The notes: a model not told the origin generated them from the sequence alone. A DNA stretch of 64,000 bases from an uncultured bacterium (GCA_947073645.1 CAMTMK010000006.1:1-64000), one strand, 5' to 3'. Positions 43,811 to 55,689 are shown, counted from the first letter of the stretch. Made by a program: numbers and translations.

Positions 43811-44746
43811 ATGGAAGAATTTACACATTATACGGTAATGAAAAATGAGGCCGTTGACGCGCTGGAATGTCAATCAGGTAAGATTTATGTAGATTGCACG
43901 CTTGGCGGAGGCGGTCACAGCGGACTTATTTTAAGTCGTATTCAGCCAGATGGAAGACTTATTTCTTTTGATGTTGATGAAGATGCTATAAAAGCTTCGT
44001 CAGAACGCTTGAAAGATTACGAAAACTTAACAATCGTAAAAAGTTCTTATACAAATATTAAGAAGGTTATGCATGAGCTTGGTATCGAAAAAATTACCGG
44101 CGGTGTGCTTTTTGACCTTGGTGCTTCTTATCATCAATTTCATAAGGGCGAGCGCGGATTTTCTTTTTCGAAAGTTGCTCCTTTGGATATGAGATTTAAT
44201 CAAGATGCGGAATTTTCTGCCTATGATGTTGTAAATACGTACTCTGAAGAGGATTTGGTAAGGATTTTTTCAGAATACGGAGAAGAAAGATTTTCAAAAA
44301 GAATTGCAAAAAAAATAGTTGATGTAAGAAAGCTCAAAAAGCTTGAGACAACAACAGAATTAGCAGATTTAATCGTAAACTGCACTCCTCATATAAAATC
44401 CTCAATTCACCCAGCTACACGCGTTTTTCAGGCAATTCGCATTGAGGTAAATCAAGAGTTAACAAATGTAAAAAATACTCTGAATGATGTGTTGGATTTG
44501 TTAGACTTTGGTGCTATAATAAGTGTAATAAGTTTTCATTCATTAGAAGACAGGTTAGTGAAACACTTATTCAAATACCACTCGCAGAGGTGTCATTGCG
44601 ATAAATCACAGATGATTTGCCACTGTCCGCCTCCAAAGCTGGAACTTGTAAATAAGAAACCGATAGTTGCGAGTGATGAGGAGATAAGGATAAATCCGCC
44701 GTCAAGAAGTGCTAAACTTCGGGTGGCGAGGTGTATTAAGGGGTAA
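43811..44746 (+). CDS. rsmH: 16S rRNA (cytosine(1402)-N4)-methyltransferase
   Basis: 311 residues. SAM-binding motif VDCTLGGGGHSGLIL at about 28-42, FDVDEDAI, FDLGASYHQFHKGERGFSF (usually GVSSHQ, here GASYHQ), PLDMRF near 134, and ISFHSLEDRLVK near 235. Although an rRNA methylase, it belongs to the division/cell-wall (dcw) cluster, and an FtsL-type gene follows here as in most bacteria. No strong RBS precedes ATG 43811. Confidence 0.96.
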   Translation: MEEFTHYTVMKNEAVDALECQSGKIYVDCTLGGGGHSGLILSRIQPDGRLISFDVDEDAIKASSERLKDYENLTIVKSSYTNIKKVMHELGIEKITGGVLFDLGASYHQFHKGERGFSFSKVAPLDMRFNQDAEFSAYDVVNTYSEEDLVRIFSEYGEERFSKRIAKKIVDVRKLKKLETTTELADLIVNCTPHIKSSIHPATRVFQAIRIEVNQELTNVKNTLNDVLDLLDFGAIISVISFHSLEDRLVKHLFKYHSQRCHCDKSQMICHCPPPKLELVNKKPIVASDEEIRINPPSRSAKLRVARCIKG

Positions 44747-44753
44747 GAAAAAG

Positions 44754-45200
44754 TTGAATACAGTAAGAGTAAGACAGCAAGAAGGTTATTCAAATCAAAG
44801 TTATGTTAACAATCCGATAGAAACTCAGGTTATTGAAGGTTATTTTCAGAAGGAGATTTCGCAAAAAGCTATGGCAATCAGAAAAGTTAATAAAACTCTA
44901 TGTGCTTTGCTCGGTGTTGCAGTGCTTTTTGCATTTGTAAGCTATTATTTTGCTATGTCAAACGAACTTGCTCTTAATAAATTAAGTCGTCAGATTACGA
45001 CTTTGAACGATGAAAATGCTGAATTGCAAAATAATTTAGACAGATTGAAATCATTTAATAACGTTGACAGTAAAATGGGACAATACAGCATGCTCACAAA
45101 GGCTGAAAAAGTTATAGAAGTTCAGGCAGTGGATTCTATAGTTCCGGTAGTTGCGGCTCAGCCAAAAACAGCATCTTTTGATTGGGCTGTAGGATATTAA
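44754..45200 (+). CDS. FtsL-like cell division protein
   Basis: 148 residues from TTG 44754, the start with an upstream AAGGGG; another in-frame codon at 44709 lies inside rsmH. Topology is FtsL-like: cytoplasmic N-terminus of about 60 residues, one transmembrane helix (CALLGVAVLFAFVSYYFAM), then a coiled coil (LALNKLSRQITTLNDENAELQNNLDRL). Position directly after rsmH is the classic ftsL location. Sequence conservation in this family is low, so the call rests on context and topology. Confidence 0.7.
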   Translation: MNTVRVRQQEGYSNQSYVNNPIETQVIEGYFQKEISQKAMAIRKVNKTLCALLGVAVLFAFVSYYFAMSNELALNKLSRQITTLNDENAELQNNLDRLKSFNNVDSKMGQYSMLTKAEKVIEVQAVDSIVPVVAAQPKTASFDWAVGY

Positions 45201-45463
45201 TAAAAGAAAAGGAGTCCGAAGACTCCATTGGAATTAAGAATAGCTGGAAGTATGAAAAAGATTTAATGATTATATTTAACGTAATAATCGGATGTTCTGC
45301 AATTAGCCGAATATCCGATTTGTTTTCTACACTTGTCTAATAGACGCTTATACAAAAGTTTGGTTTTATTCATACTAAAGTATGAAGTTTTGTAAAATTT
45401 ATTAAAGTTTATTCTGCGTTGTGCCGTAAGAGAATATGAAGGCATGTATGTAAGGAAAATTTC

Positions 45464-46693
45464 ATGAAAAAAGAAGAGAAAAATAATGGTGTCTCACTGT
45501 TTTCGCAGTCTGAATATTTAATTGATCAAGACCCTATTGAAGAACTTTTTGCGCTTAACCTTGGTGATTTTATAGCCGAAAATCTTATTTCAGAAGATTT
45601 AGCAAGAAAAATCGGTAACAGTTCAAAAGATAAAAAATCAGGTTTGATTAATCAGTTAAAAGAATTGATTTCTATATATTCACTCCAAAATACTTTATGC
45701 GTTTTGAGTTTTAATGCTAGCGAGGAGCAAGCTATATACACATCAATTGCTTATTCTATAGTTCAGATGCTTGAAATCAATGCCTGCCATATTTATTTGG
45801 AAAAAAATAATGAGTTGGAACTTGTTGGGACAACTTCAAGCGGATGCGATTTAGAAACTGCTAAAAAAGCATTTGTTTCAAGAGAAACAGTATTTGAAGA
45901 TGTTATTGCGGTTCCAATGCATTGCAATGTGAAATCTGTCGGTGCAATTGTTCTTGAAACTGAAAAGGTTATTAATGAAGAATACTTACAGCTTGTTGAA
46001 AGTATGGCAATTCTTTTTGCGACTTCAATGACTTTACAGCAAACTATTGATGAAGCAAACAGGCTTACTGAAGATGAAGCGTCATTATCCGAGGATTTAC
46101 AGCATATTAGAGCTGAATTGACAGCTTTAATCGGTGATTTGTGTGATTATCAGCAAAGTTTTGTTGAACATCTCGCAAATGCTGTTGATACAAAAGGCGG
46201 TTATAAAGTTTCACATTCTCAAAATACCGCAAACCTTGCAAGACAGCTTTGTAAGCAATTAGGTTTGAACGAGAAAACAACAGATTTGATATATTATGCA
46301 GGATTACTTCAAAATATCGGTAAAATTGCACTTCCTGAAGAAATGTTTGCAACAAACGGAAAACTTTCTCCTGAGGATTTGAAAAAGATTCAGGAACATT
46401 CAAATCTCGGTGTGCATCTGTTGATGAATATTAACTTCTTGTCAGAAGTTGTTCCATATATAACATATCAAAAAGAAAGATATGACGGTTCAGGCGCTCC
46501 TGAAGGTTTGAAAGGTCAATCAATCCCGTTTGGTTCAAGGATTATTGCGGTGGCTGATGCGTTTTCTGCAATGACTTCGGACCGACCTTACAGAAAAGCA
46601 ATGCCTGTTGCCAAGGCGGTTGAAATTATGGAATCGGAAGCTGGAACAAAGTGGGATCCGATTGTAATCGTAGCGTTATCAAGAACAGTGTAA
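45464..46693 (+). CDS. HD-GYP-type protein with a degenerate active site and an N-terminal GAF-like region
   Basis: 409 residues. About 75-195 resembles a GAF sensor domain. An HD-GYP fold follows (about 235-405). The usual metal motif is altered: LLQNIGKI has Gln283-Asn284 in place of His-Asp, the HHE-type motif is TYQKERYDG, and GYP is GAP (344-346). His251, His312 and Asp365 in VADAFSAMTSDRPYR remain. In the family HD-GYP proteins hydrolyse cyclic-di-GMP; this one is likely inactive and could act as a binding or signalling protein. Confidence 0.8.
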   Translation: MKKEEKNNGVSLFSQSEYLIDQDPIEELFALNLGDFIAENLISEDLARKIGNSSKDKKSGLINQLKELISIYSLQNTLCVLSFNASEEQAIYTSIAYSIVQMLEINACHIYLEKNNELELVGTTSSGCDLETAKKAFVSRETVFEDVIAVPMHCNVKSVGAIVLETEKVINEEYLQLVESMAILFATSMTLQQTIDEANRLTEDEASLSEDLQHIRAELTALIGDLCDYQQSFVEHLANAVDTKGGYKVSHSQNTANLARQLCKQLGLNEKTTDLIYYAGLLQNIGKIALPEEMFATNGKLSPEDLKKIQEHSNLGVHLLMNINFLSEVVPYITYQKERYDGSGAPEGLKGQSIPFGSRIIAVADAFSAMTSDRPYRKAMPVAKAVEIMESEAGTKWDPIVIVALSRTV

Positions 46694-46722
46694 TAAAAAA
46701 GAGCCTTATGGCTCTTTTTTTA
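46694..46722. terminator. Terminator after the HD-GYP gene
   Basis: AAAAAAGAGCC-TTAT-GGCTCTTTTTTT between converging genes. Confidence 0.85.
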
Positions 46723-47013
46723 TTGAACTATGCTGTAAGCTACGATTTCGTCAATTGCTACATTCAGCCAGTCGTATTTGAAGCACACATAATCATTACA
46801 TTCGCATTTGTCGCCTTCGCATTTGCAGTAGTCATTTAATCTGCAAGCTAATGCGTTTTCTAATGTAATAAAATCGTCGTGGCATTCTTCACATCTGCCT
46901 TCCGGTAAAAATAGCATGCCGTCTATTTTTAAATGGTTTGTAAAGATTGTAATGCTGGTTGTGCCGGCTTCTTCGGTAATTTTTTTGATTGATTTTAATA
47001 AATGTTTTGACAT
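46720..47013 (-). CDS. Cysteine-rich protein of unknown function, 97 aa
   Basis: Not recognised. An N-terminal alpha/beta part (LLKSIKKITEEAGTTSITIFTNHLKIDGMLF) is followed by a cysteine cluster: CEECHDD near 41, then C, CKC, CEC and C within about 20 residues (CRLNDYCKCEGDKCECNDYVC). The spacing suggests metal binding. AGGAGAA precedes ATG 47013. Divergent from gyrB. Confidence 0.65.
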   Translation of the reverse strand: MSKHLLKSIKKITEEAGTTSITIFTNHLKIDGMLFLPEGRCEECHDDFITLENALACRLNDYCKCEGDKCECNDYVCFKYDWLNVAIDEIVAYSIVQ

Positions 47014-47160
47014 ATAAGTTCTCCTTTTTCCCTCAGAGTATAAACTGTATTTTGAGATTTTTTATTCGACAAACGGTTAACTTTTTGTCATAAATTAGCA
47101 AAAATAATGTGTTTGTGTTACAATAATGTCAAGGGAATAAGACTATAAGGGGAGAATTAA

Positions 47161-49704
<2,544 letters not shown>

Positions 49705-49707
<3 letters not shown>

Positions 49708-49731
49708 AAAAAGCTCTTCGGAGCTTTTTTT
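49705..49731 (+). terminator. Terminator of gyrB
   Basis: AAAAAAAGCTC-TTCG-GAGCTTTTTTT. Confidence 0.9.
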
Positions 49732-49855
49732 ATTGAATTTAATTATTCTTGATGTAAAATTGTTGTATAAGAGGATATTTGAAATGAATGAAACAAAAAG
49801 TATTGATGTCGTTAATATTGTAAACAATTTTATTAACGAGGAAAAGAGACAAAAT

Positions 49856-50512
49856 ATGAAAACAGAATTGATTTTTTTAGGACCGCCGGCTTGCGGAAAA
49901 GGTACTCAAACAACTATGTTAGCGGAATTTATGAATTTACCGCATGTTGATACAGGTTCACTTTTGAGAGCAGAAATTAAAGCAGAAACTCCTGCTGGTA
50001 TTGAAGCTAAAAAATTTATTGATAAAGGAAATCTTGTGCCTGTTGAACTGGTTTCAAGAATTATTAAAAACAGGTTATCTCAAGAAGACTGCAAAAACGG
50101 TTATATCTTGGATGGTTTTCCGAGAAGCCTTGAACAGGCTGAACAGCTGACTAAAATTAATGATGAAATTAACGGTAATACTCCTGTAAGATTTATGGCA
50201 GTTTACTTTGATATTGATACAAGTATTCTTGTTGAAAGAATTGTTAACCGCCGTTCTTGCTCAAAATGCGGTGAAATTTATAACCTTGCATTTAAAGCTC
50301 CTAAAGTAGAAGGCATCTGTGATAAATGTGGTGGTGAATTAACTCAACGTAAAGATGATACAAGAGAAATTGCCCAATCAAGATTTGATACATACGAGCA
50401 CGAAACAGCTCCGTTGATTGAATATTATACTAATAAAGGTGTTTTAAAATCAATCGATGCAAATGGAACGATTGATGAAGTTTGGGAAAGACTTTTACAG
50501 GTAATTAAATGA
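49856..50512 (+). CDS. adk: Adenylate kinase (zinc-LID form)
   Basis: AMP + ATP to 2 ADP. 218 residues from ATG 49856. P-loop FLGPPACGKGTQ at 7-18 (Ala-Cys replaces the common Gly-x), DGFPRS near 83, and a LID domain with CSKCG and CDKCGG zinc pairs near 130-150. A second ATG at 49784, with its own GAGGA site and in frame, would add 24 residues; the shorter start fits the family but the longer cannot be excluded. It overlaps map as ATGA. Confidence 0.95.
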   Translation: MKTELIFLGPPACGKGTQTTMLAEFMNLPHVDTGSLLRAEIKAETPAGIEAKKFIDKGNLVPVELVSRIIKNRLSQEDCKNGYILDGFPRSLEQAEQLTKINDEINGNTPVRFMAVYFDIDTSILVERIVNRRSCSKCGEIYNLAFKAPKVEGICDKCGGELTQRKDDTREIAQSRFDTYEHETAPLIEYYTNKGVLKSIDANGTIDEVWERLLQVIK

Positions 50513-51261
50513 TAAATAAAAAATCACGCGACGAAATTAAAAGAATGCGTCATGCAGGGCATATTGTTGCTCTTGTTCATAAAAAAATGAAAGAAGTTAT
50601 TGAACCCGGCATAAGCACAAAAGAGCTTGACGATATTGCCATGCAGGTTATTAAAGGTGAACGTGCTATTCCTACTTTCTTGGGATACCATGGGTTCCCA
50701 GGGTGTATTTGTGCATCAATAAATGAACAGGTTGTACACGGGATTCCACATGAAAATGTTACGGTTAAAGAGGGCGATATCATAAGTGTTGATGTCGGTG
50801 CGACTTATGCGGGAATGGTCGGCGATAGCGCGTGGACTTATCCTGTAGGAAAGGTTTCTGATGAGGTTCAGAGACTTTTAAAAACGACTGAAGAAGCTTT
50901 GTTTGCAGGAATTTCTCAGATGAAAGCCGGAAATGTTCTTGATGATATTTCTGGAGCAATTGAAGCTGTTGCAGTTCGCGAAAAAATGGGTATTGTTCGT
51001 CAATACGGCGGACATGGTGTTGGACATGAGATGCATGAAGACCCGTTTTTGTTTAATTATAGAGTAGGTGATAATACTTTAATTAAATCAGGTTATGCAA
51101 TTGCAATTGAGCCAATGTTAAATTTAGGCTGCGATGAGGTTGTAGTTGCTGATGATGAGTGGACTGTTAGTACAAAAGACGGAAGACCTTCGGCGCATTT
51201 TGAACATACTGTTCTGGCAACTGATGATGAGCCTTTAATCATGACACAATTAATGGAGTAG
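50509..51261 (+). CDS. map: Methionine aminopeptidase, type I
   Basis: Removes initiator methionine from nascent proteins. 250 residues. Metal ligands visible in order: Asp in SVDVGATYAG, Asp in GMVGDSAWTY, His in GHGVGHEMHEDP, Glu in AIEPML, and Glu in SAHFEHTVLA. It is co-translated with adk, the usual adk-map order, but the ribosomal-protein neighbours of that order are absent here. Confidence 0.97.
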   Translation: MINKKSRDEIKRMRHAGHIVALVHKKMKEVIEPGISTKELDDIAMQVIKGERAIPTFLGYHGFPGCICASINEQVVHGIPHENVTVKEGDIISVDVGATYAGMVGDSAWTYPVGKVSDEVQRLLKTTEEALFAGISQMKAGNVLDDISGAIEAVAVREKMGIVRQYGGHGVGHEMHEDPFLFNYRVGDNTLIKSGYAIAIEPMLNLGCDEVVVADDEWTVSTKDGRPSAHFEHTVLATDDEPLIMTQLME

Positions 51262-51263
51262 AG

Positions 51264-51887
51264 ATGAATTATTATATAGGTTTGGCATTGTCGGCATCTT
51301 CCGGTATGGATAGCGGAGTTGCGGTTTTGGACGAGGATAACAACTTAATTCTTGTTGACAAACTTTATACAATGAATGATGTTATGTTTTTCTTTGACAA
51401 TTATCCTATGCTGAAGTATTCAAAGATTTGTGTATCTTTGGTTTGGGATAGAACAATGCTTAACGGTAAATGGAGAATACTCGGTAAACCTTATCAGCTT
51501 GTTGCGACTAATCCTTTGATGCCTAATCGTGAGGGGTGGACGCAGAGGTATTCTACCCGCGGATGTGAATATTTTAAATCCCTTGTTGAAAAAGGTATTG
51601 AAGTTAACAGATTTGAACTTTATTTAACACGTCAGAGTATGAATTTGAATTCTTGTTATAAAGAGCGTTCTCCTGCTGATTGTAAATTTTTACAGCAGAC
51701 TTTGAAATATGAGTGGGGTTTAGATTTGCCTGCTAATATGATGCCGATGTCGCAATTAGAAGCTATTGTCGGAGCTCTGCTTGCTAGAGAAAATGCAAAA
51801 AATCCTCAAAACGTGAAAGTTGTTTCAAGCTTTAAGGATTTTAATGTTATTGATGTTGTCAAATTACCTTATAGTTTAAAAGGATAA
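51264..51887 (+). CDS. Uncharacterised protein, possible RNase H-fold (DUF429-like)
   Basis: 207 residues. The N-terminus MNYYIGLALSASSGMDSGVAVLDEDNN resembles the first strand pair of RNase H-fold proteins such as DUF429, and MSQLEAIVGALLARENA near the end resembles their last helix. I cannot identify a full catalytic set. It follows map by 2 bases and so belongs to the adk-map operon. The fold call is tentative. Confidence 0.6.
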   Translation: MNYYIGLALSASSGMDSGVAVLDEDNNLILVDKLYTMNDVMFFFDNYPMLKYSKICVSLVWDRTMLNGKWRILGKPYQLVATNPLMPNREGWTQRYSTRGCEYFKSLVEKGIEVNRFELYLTRQSMNLNSCYKERSPADCKFLQQTLKYEWGLDLPANMMPMSQLEAIVGALLARENAKNPQNVKVVSSFKDFNVIDVVKLPYSLKG

Positions 51888-52598
51888 TCTTTAGGGATTT
51901 TCCAGCCGTTGCGTTGAATTAATGCAGTACAGTAATAAGGTCTTGAACCGTCTTTTTTACAACCTTGTTCACCGTTTCTTAACTGAGTTTCGGTTCCGTT
52001 CCAGTTTGCTAAGTAAGGTTCTACTCCCTTCCCTTGATGATATTTCATCAAGTTTACAATATTGACTCTATTGCTTATAGTGTTGGGCCAAAAGCCGAAG
52101 GCAAATTCTTTTGTACCGAATGTTTTTTCTTGTGTACCATATTTGCAATCTTTTGAATAAGGACAAAATATAAAATGACCGCCAATTTTGCTGGCATCAA
52201 GCAGGTATAAATCAAATACAGCTGTGCTGCCGTCAGGGAAATGTAAATATCTTTTATTAGCTTGAGTTACGTGCCATGTAACTTTTTCGTATTTTACTCC
52301 CTGTAAATATTTTTCCAGATATGTGTAATAAAAATCATCTATATCTGTAACTTCCCAATACATTTTATCACCATTATCTATTTCAGACATTCTTATTGCC
52401 TGATTCATGGTAGAATAAAACTTTTTTAACTTAGTTTCTACAACATGTTTTTTGTGATTTTGAATAAGTGTTGGGATAGTTAATGCAGCAACAACTCCAG
52501 TAATTCCTAAAGTGATTAAGACCTCAGCGAGTGTAAACGCACCTATAATGCGAGGCTTACGGGGGGGGGCATTTCTGAGTATTAATAAGATTTTTCAT
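51869..52598 (-). CDS. Prepilin-like protein F (poly-C leader, out of frame/OFF as assembled)
   Basis: ATG 52598 reads MKNLINTQKCPPP and stops at TAA (52559-52557) because nine C (+ strand G 52561-52569) leave it out of register. Eight or eleven C would join it to RKPRIIGAFTLAEV-type sequence (short linker then FTLAEVLITLGITGVVAALTIP). As assembled the downstream frame has no good start until ATG 52408, past the hydrophobic helix. The rest is intact; the C-terminus includes FDLYLLDASKIGGHFIFCP and ends GWKIPKDYPFKL. AGGAGT lies upstream of ATG 52598. Confidence 0.78.
52561..52569 (-). repeat. Homopolymer tract C9 (G9 on + strand) in the leader of prepilin F
   Basis: Nine C on the coding strand; eight or eleven would restore the frame from ATG 52598. 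Confidence 0.9.
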
Positions 52599-52656
52599 AA
52601 TTTTTACTCCTATTATTGTACTCATTAATTATACACATTTATATATTTTTTTGCAA

Positions 52657-53190
52657 TTAATCTCTGCTTGTCATTAAACCGAGTGCAAGTCCGATGCCTG
52701 CGCCTATACCTGCGCCCCACTTGAATTTATTTTGTTTAACGCCTTTAAATGCTTTGGCGCAGTTATTGTCCATTAGTGCTACATTTTTTTTGTAGCTGTC
52801 AAAATTTTTGCTGAAATCTGCTTTTAAAGCTTTAACAGATGCAGGGTCTGATACACGTCTGTCTAAGGAAGTACATTTGTTTGTTATAGAAACAACATCT
52901 TCAGGCAGACCCATATCCTGCAATATCATTTTGCTTTCTGTAGAAACTTTATTATTGGCAACTTCTTCTGCAATTCCTTTTAGTGCTGCAATTTGTTCAT
53001 CAGCTTCACGTTTGGTAACATCAAATGCTCTGTTAATAAAAGAATCTTTTTTAACAGGCAGATAATAAGCGTTCATACCAATCATAGCACCTGCCAGTGT
53101 CATACCTATTTTTTGTTTGCGTGAGCCGGAAGGGCTTATTGTACTATATGGAACCGGCATTTGACCGACTTGTGCATCGTAATTTACCAT
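52657..53190 (-). CDS. Uncharacterised protein with a glycine-zipper C-terminus, 177 aa
   Basis: No family recognised. A weakly hydrophobic segment follows residue 25 (IGMTLAGAMIGMNAYYLPV). The middle is helical and charged with a few cysteines (NKCTSLDRRVSD, DNNCAKAFKG). The C-terminus WGAGIGAGIGLALGLMTSRD is a glycine-zipper membrane motif. GAGGTAA precedes the ATG. It lies between prepilin F and tmk on the same strand. Confidence 0.65.
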   Translation of the reverse strand: MVNYDAQVGQMPVPYSTISPSGSRKQKIGMTLAGAMIGMNAYYLPVKKDSFINRAFDVTKREADEQIAALKGIAEEVANNKVSTESKMILQDMGLPEDVVSITNKCTSLDRRVSDPASVKALKADFSKNFDSYKKNVALMDNNCAKAFKGVKQNKFKWGAGIGAGIGLALGLMTSRD

Positions 53191-53214
53191 TGCATTACCT
53201 CTTTTTTAGAGGTT

Positions 53215-53838
53215 TTAAAATCCCTGAAAAAATTTTTTTGCTAGTTGATTTACGACTTCTTTATGTATTTCCTCAATTGATTTTGAAGCATCAATTATTT
53301 TAATTCTATCCGGTTCGTGTTCTGCAATTTTTAAATAACCTTCACGTACTCGGTTGTGGAATTCAAGTCCTGCACTTTCCATACGGTCTTTTTCTTTTCC
53401 GACGCGTTTCATTGAAGTTTCTGTATCAATGTCAAATACAAATGTCAAATCAGGCTTTCTGCCGTTTGTGGCAATATTGTTCAATTGATTGATACGATTT
53501 AAGTCTAAACCTCTGCCATAACCCTGGTATGCAACGGTGGAATCTGTATGTCTGTCACATAGTACAATTTTCCCTGCTTCTACTGCAGGATTTACTATAA
53601 TATCAATATTTTGTGCACGGTCTGCAAGAAACAAGAATGACTCGCATCTGTCAGAAACTTCACCGTCATAATTAAGTAAAATTTCTCTAACTTTTTCACC
53701 TAAACCTTTTCCGCCGGGTTCACGTGTCAATACGACATCATATCCCTGCTTTTCAAGGTGTTCGGCTAACAAGCTCATTTGTGTTGTTTTTCCGCAGCCG
53801 TCTGCGCCTTCAAATGTTATAAATAAACCTTTTTCCAT
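53215..53838 (-). CDS. tmk: Thymidylate kinase
   Basis: dTMP to dTDP. 207 residues. P-loop FEGADGCGKTTQ (about 8-19), the REPGG motif at 40-44, and DRHTDSTVAYQGYGRG near 96-111. A LID region (KRVGKEKDRMESAG) follows. Normal length. It is followed by the uncharacterised gene after a 24-base gap. Confidence 0.97.
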   Translation of the reverse strand: MEKGLFITFEGADGCGKTTQMSLLAEHLEKQGYDVVLTREPGGKGLGEKVREILLNYDGEVSDRCESFLFLADRAQNIDIIVNPAVEAGKIVLCDRHTDSTVAYQGYGRGLDLNRINQLNNIATNGRKPDLTFVFDIDTETSMKRVGKEKDRMESAGLEFHNRVREGYLKIAEHEPDRIKIIDASKSIEEIHKEVVNQLAKKFFQGF

Positions 53839-53910
53839 AATAATATTATATCAAAAAAATTGAATTTTACTTGATGTTATGTTAAAATCTGTTTTAAGAG
53901 GAGAGCCGGT

Positions 53911-55122
53911 ATGGATAAAAATTTTACTAAACTGAAAAATAATATTGATTTTGCATATAAAAGAAACCAAAATACACCGAGATGTGCTTTGTATTTTAAC
54001 CTGTCATTGCCGGATACACAAGTCAGTGCAGGTGTTTATTCATTAATGACAAGACTTTTTATGCAGGGTACTGAAAAATACACGGCTCAACAATTGTCTG
54101 AAGAGTTAGACAGATATGCGATAGAATTTACGGCTGAATTAAAACTTGATTATGTAAAATTTAAGTTTGTTTGTCTTAATGAAGATTTTGAAAAAGCTTT
54201 AGAAATTTTTACAGATATTATCAAAAATACAACTTTTGAAGAATTTGATAAAGAAAAAGCTAAACTTGAAGGTGAAATTATTGCAGAAATGGATTCTCCG
54301 CGTGCTAAAGTTATCGACAGCTATTACAAAAATATTTATGAAGGTCATAGATACGGGTATACAAATACTGTGATACTGGAAAATCTTAAAAATATAGTAA
54401 AACAAGATGTTATTGATGCATATAAAAACATTTTGGATAACAGCAAAAAGGTATTAGCATTTGTTGGCGATATTGAATATGACAGGGTAAATTCACTTTT
54501 AGATAAAAATTTTGGAGATATACACCCGTCTTGTGAATTAACAGAGCCGAAAAAGCCTGTTCTTTCAATATCTAAAGATGTTGATGTTATTCAAGAAAAC
54601 TTAAATCAGGCTCATATTTTGAAAGGGTGGCTTGTGGAAACTGCTGATAGTAATGATTATCCGGCACTTTCTTTGTTAAATGTAATTTTAGGTGCTAGCG
54701 GACTTTCTTCAAGATTATTCCTTGAACTTCGCGATAAAAAAGGTCTTGCATATGTTGTAAGAAGTTCATATGATATGGCAAGAGGGGGAGCAAATTTCTC
54801 TATTTATATCGCGACAGAACCTAAAAATATTGAGGTTTCTTTAAAAGGTTTTGAAGAAGAAATTGAAAAAATCAAAACAATTCCTGTGGGTGAGGAAGAA
54901 CTTGAAAATGCTAAAAATAACCTTTTTGGTAAATGGGCATTTATTAGTGAAACAAATTCTCAACAAGCAAATTGGCTTGCTCATTATGCTATTCTCGGAT
55001 TAGGTTTTGATTTTAGAGATAAAGCTGTTGAAAAAATTAAGGATGTGACAGCACAGGATATTCAGGATTGTGCTAATAAATATTTTAATGACAAATATGT
55101 TTTGTCTGTCTTGAAACCCTAG
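53911..55122 (+). CDS. M16 peptidase-family protein lacking the zinc-binding HxxEH motif
   Basis: 403 residues of the M16 (insulinase/PqqL/MPP) fold: an N-terminal domain with SLMTRLFMQGTEKYTAQQLSEELDRYAIEF at 41-70, and a C-terminal domain with NVILGASGLSSRLFLELRDKKGLAY at about 258-282, a conserved M16 C-terminal motif. Where active members have HxxEH this protein has LMTRLF, so zinc binding is lost. Many M16 systems pair an active with an inactive subunit; no active partner is adjacent. AGGAGAG precedes the ATG. Confidence 0.87.
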   Translation: MDKNFTKLKNNIDFAYKRNQNTPRCALYFNLSLPDTQVSAGVYSLMTRLFMQGTEKYTAQQLSEELDRYAIEFTAELKLDYVKFKFVCLNEDFEKALEIFTDIIKNTTFEEFDKEKAKLEGEIIAEMDSPRAKVIDSYYKNIYEGHRYGYTNTVILENLKNIVKQDVIDAYKNILDNSKKVLAFVGDIEYDRVNSLLDKNFGDIHPSCELTEPKKPVLSISKDVDVIQENLNQAHILKGWLVETADSNDYPALSLLNVILGASGLSSRLFLELRDKKGLAYVVRSSYDMARGGANFSIYIATEPKNIEVSLKGFEEEIEKIKTIPVGEEELENAKNNLFGKWAFISETNSQQANWLAHYAILGLGFDFRDKAVEKIKDVTAQDIQDCANKYFNDKYVLSVLKP

Positions 55123-55176
55123 TCGGGTAATGCAGATGCTCTTCAAAATATTGCATAATATTTTGGGAGTGAGCCT

Positions 55177-55689
55177 GTGAAAAAACTGTACTTAATTTTT
55201 CTGATTTTAATATCAATTTTTTGTTCGGGATTTAACGTCACAATATCTTATCAGCCTGAAGTCGATAAGTTAGAGGCTCTGTTTAAGTCTGTTCTTCCTT
55301 TAAAATGCGGGATTATGTATACAAAAGTTCCGCGCGGATTGATTATAAGCCTTGACGAAAAGTGCTTTTTTAATAAGGGAGAAGTAAGAATTAAAGAAAG
55401 TTCTCTTGATATTTTGGATGCAATATCATATTTGCTGTTAAGACTGCCAAATTACTGTGTTATAGAAAATCATACAGAAGAAGATGATTTTACGAAAAAT
55501 TGGGAACTTTCCATATCACGTGCTTCAAACATTGCAGAATATATGATTAAGTATAGAAAAGTGCCAATAGAAAAGGTTTTTTCATTAGGATTTGGAGAAA
55601 CTATGCCGTTTAGAGATAATGTTGCACCCAAAAACGGGCTTAATAACAGAATAGACTTTGTAATTATTGAATACGAAGCTAGGCGATAA
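55177..55689 (+). CDS. OmpA-family protein with signal sequence
   Basis: 170 residues from GTG 55177. Signal sequence in the first 20 residues (LYLIFLILISIFCSGF). The OmpA/MotB peptidoglycan-binding domain occupies about 75-165: KESSLDILDAISYLL, ENHTEEDDFTKNWELSISRASNIAEYMI, FSLGFGETMP, and NNRIDFVI. Its 3' end overlaps the converging sigma-factor gene by 11 bases. Confidence 0.85.
   Translation: MKKLYLIFLILISIFCSGFNVTISYQPEVDKLEALFKSVLPLKCGIMYTKVPRGLIISLDEKCFFNKGEVRIKESSLDILDAISYLLLRLPNYCVIENHTEEDDFTKNWELSISRASNIAEYMIKYRKVPIEKVFSLGFGETMPFRDNVAPKNGLNNRIDFVIIEYEARR

Noticed and set aside
45263-45445. Minus-strand frame of 60 codons between ftsL-like and HD-GYP genes
   Set aside because: Basic, Tyr-rich, without an RBS or recognisable feature. 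It could be a small gene but the support is too weak.
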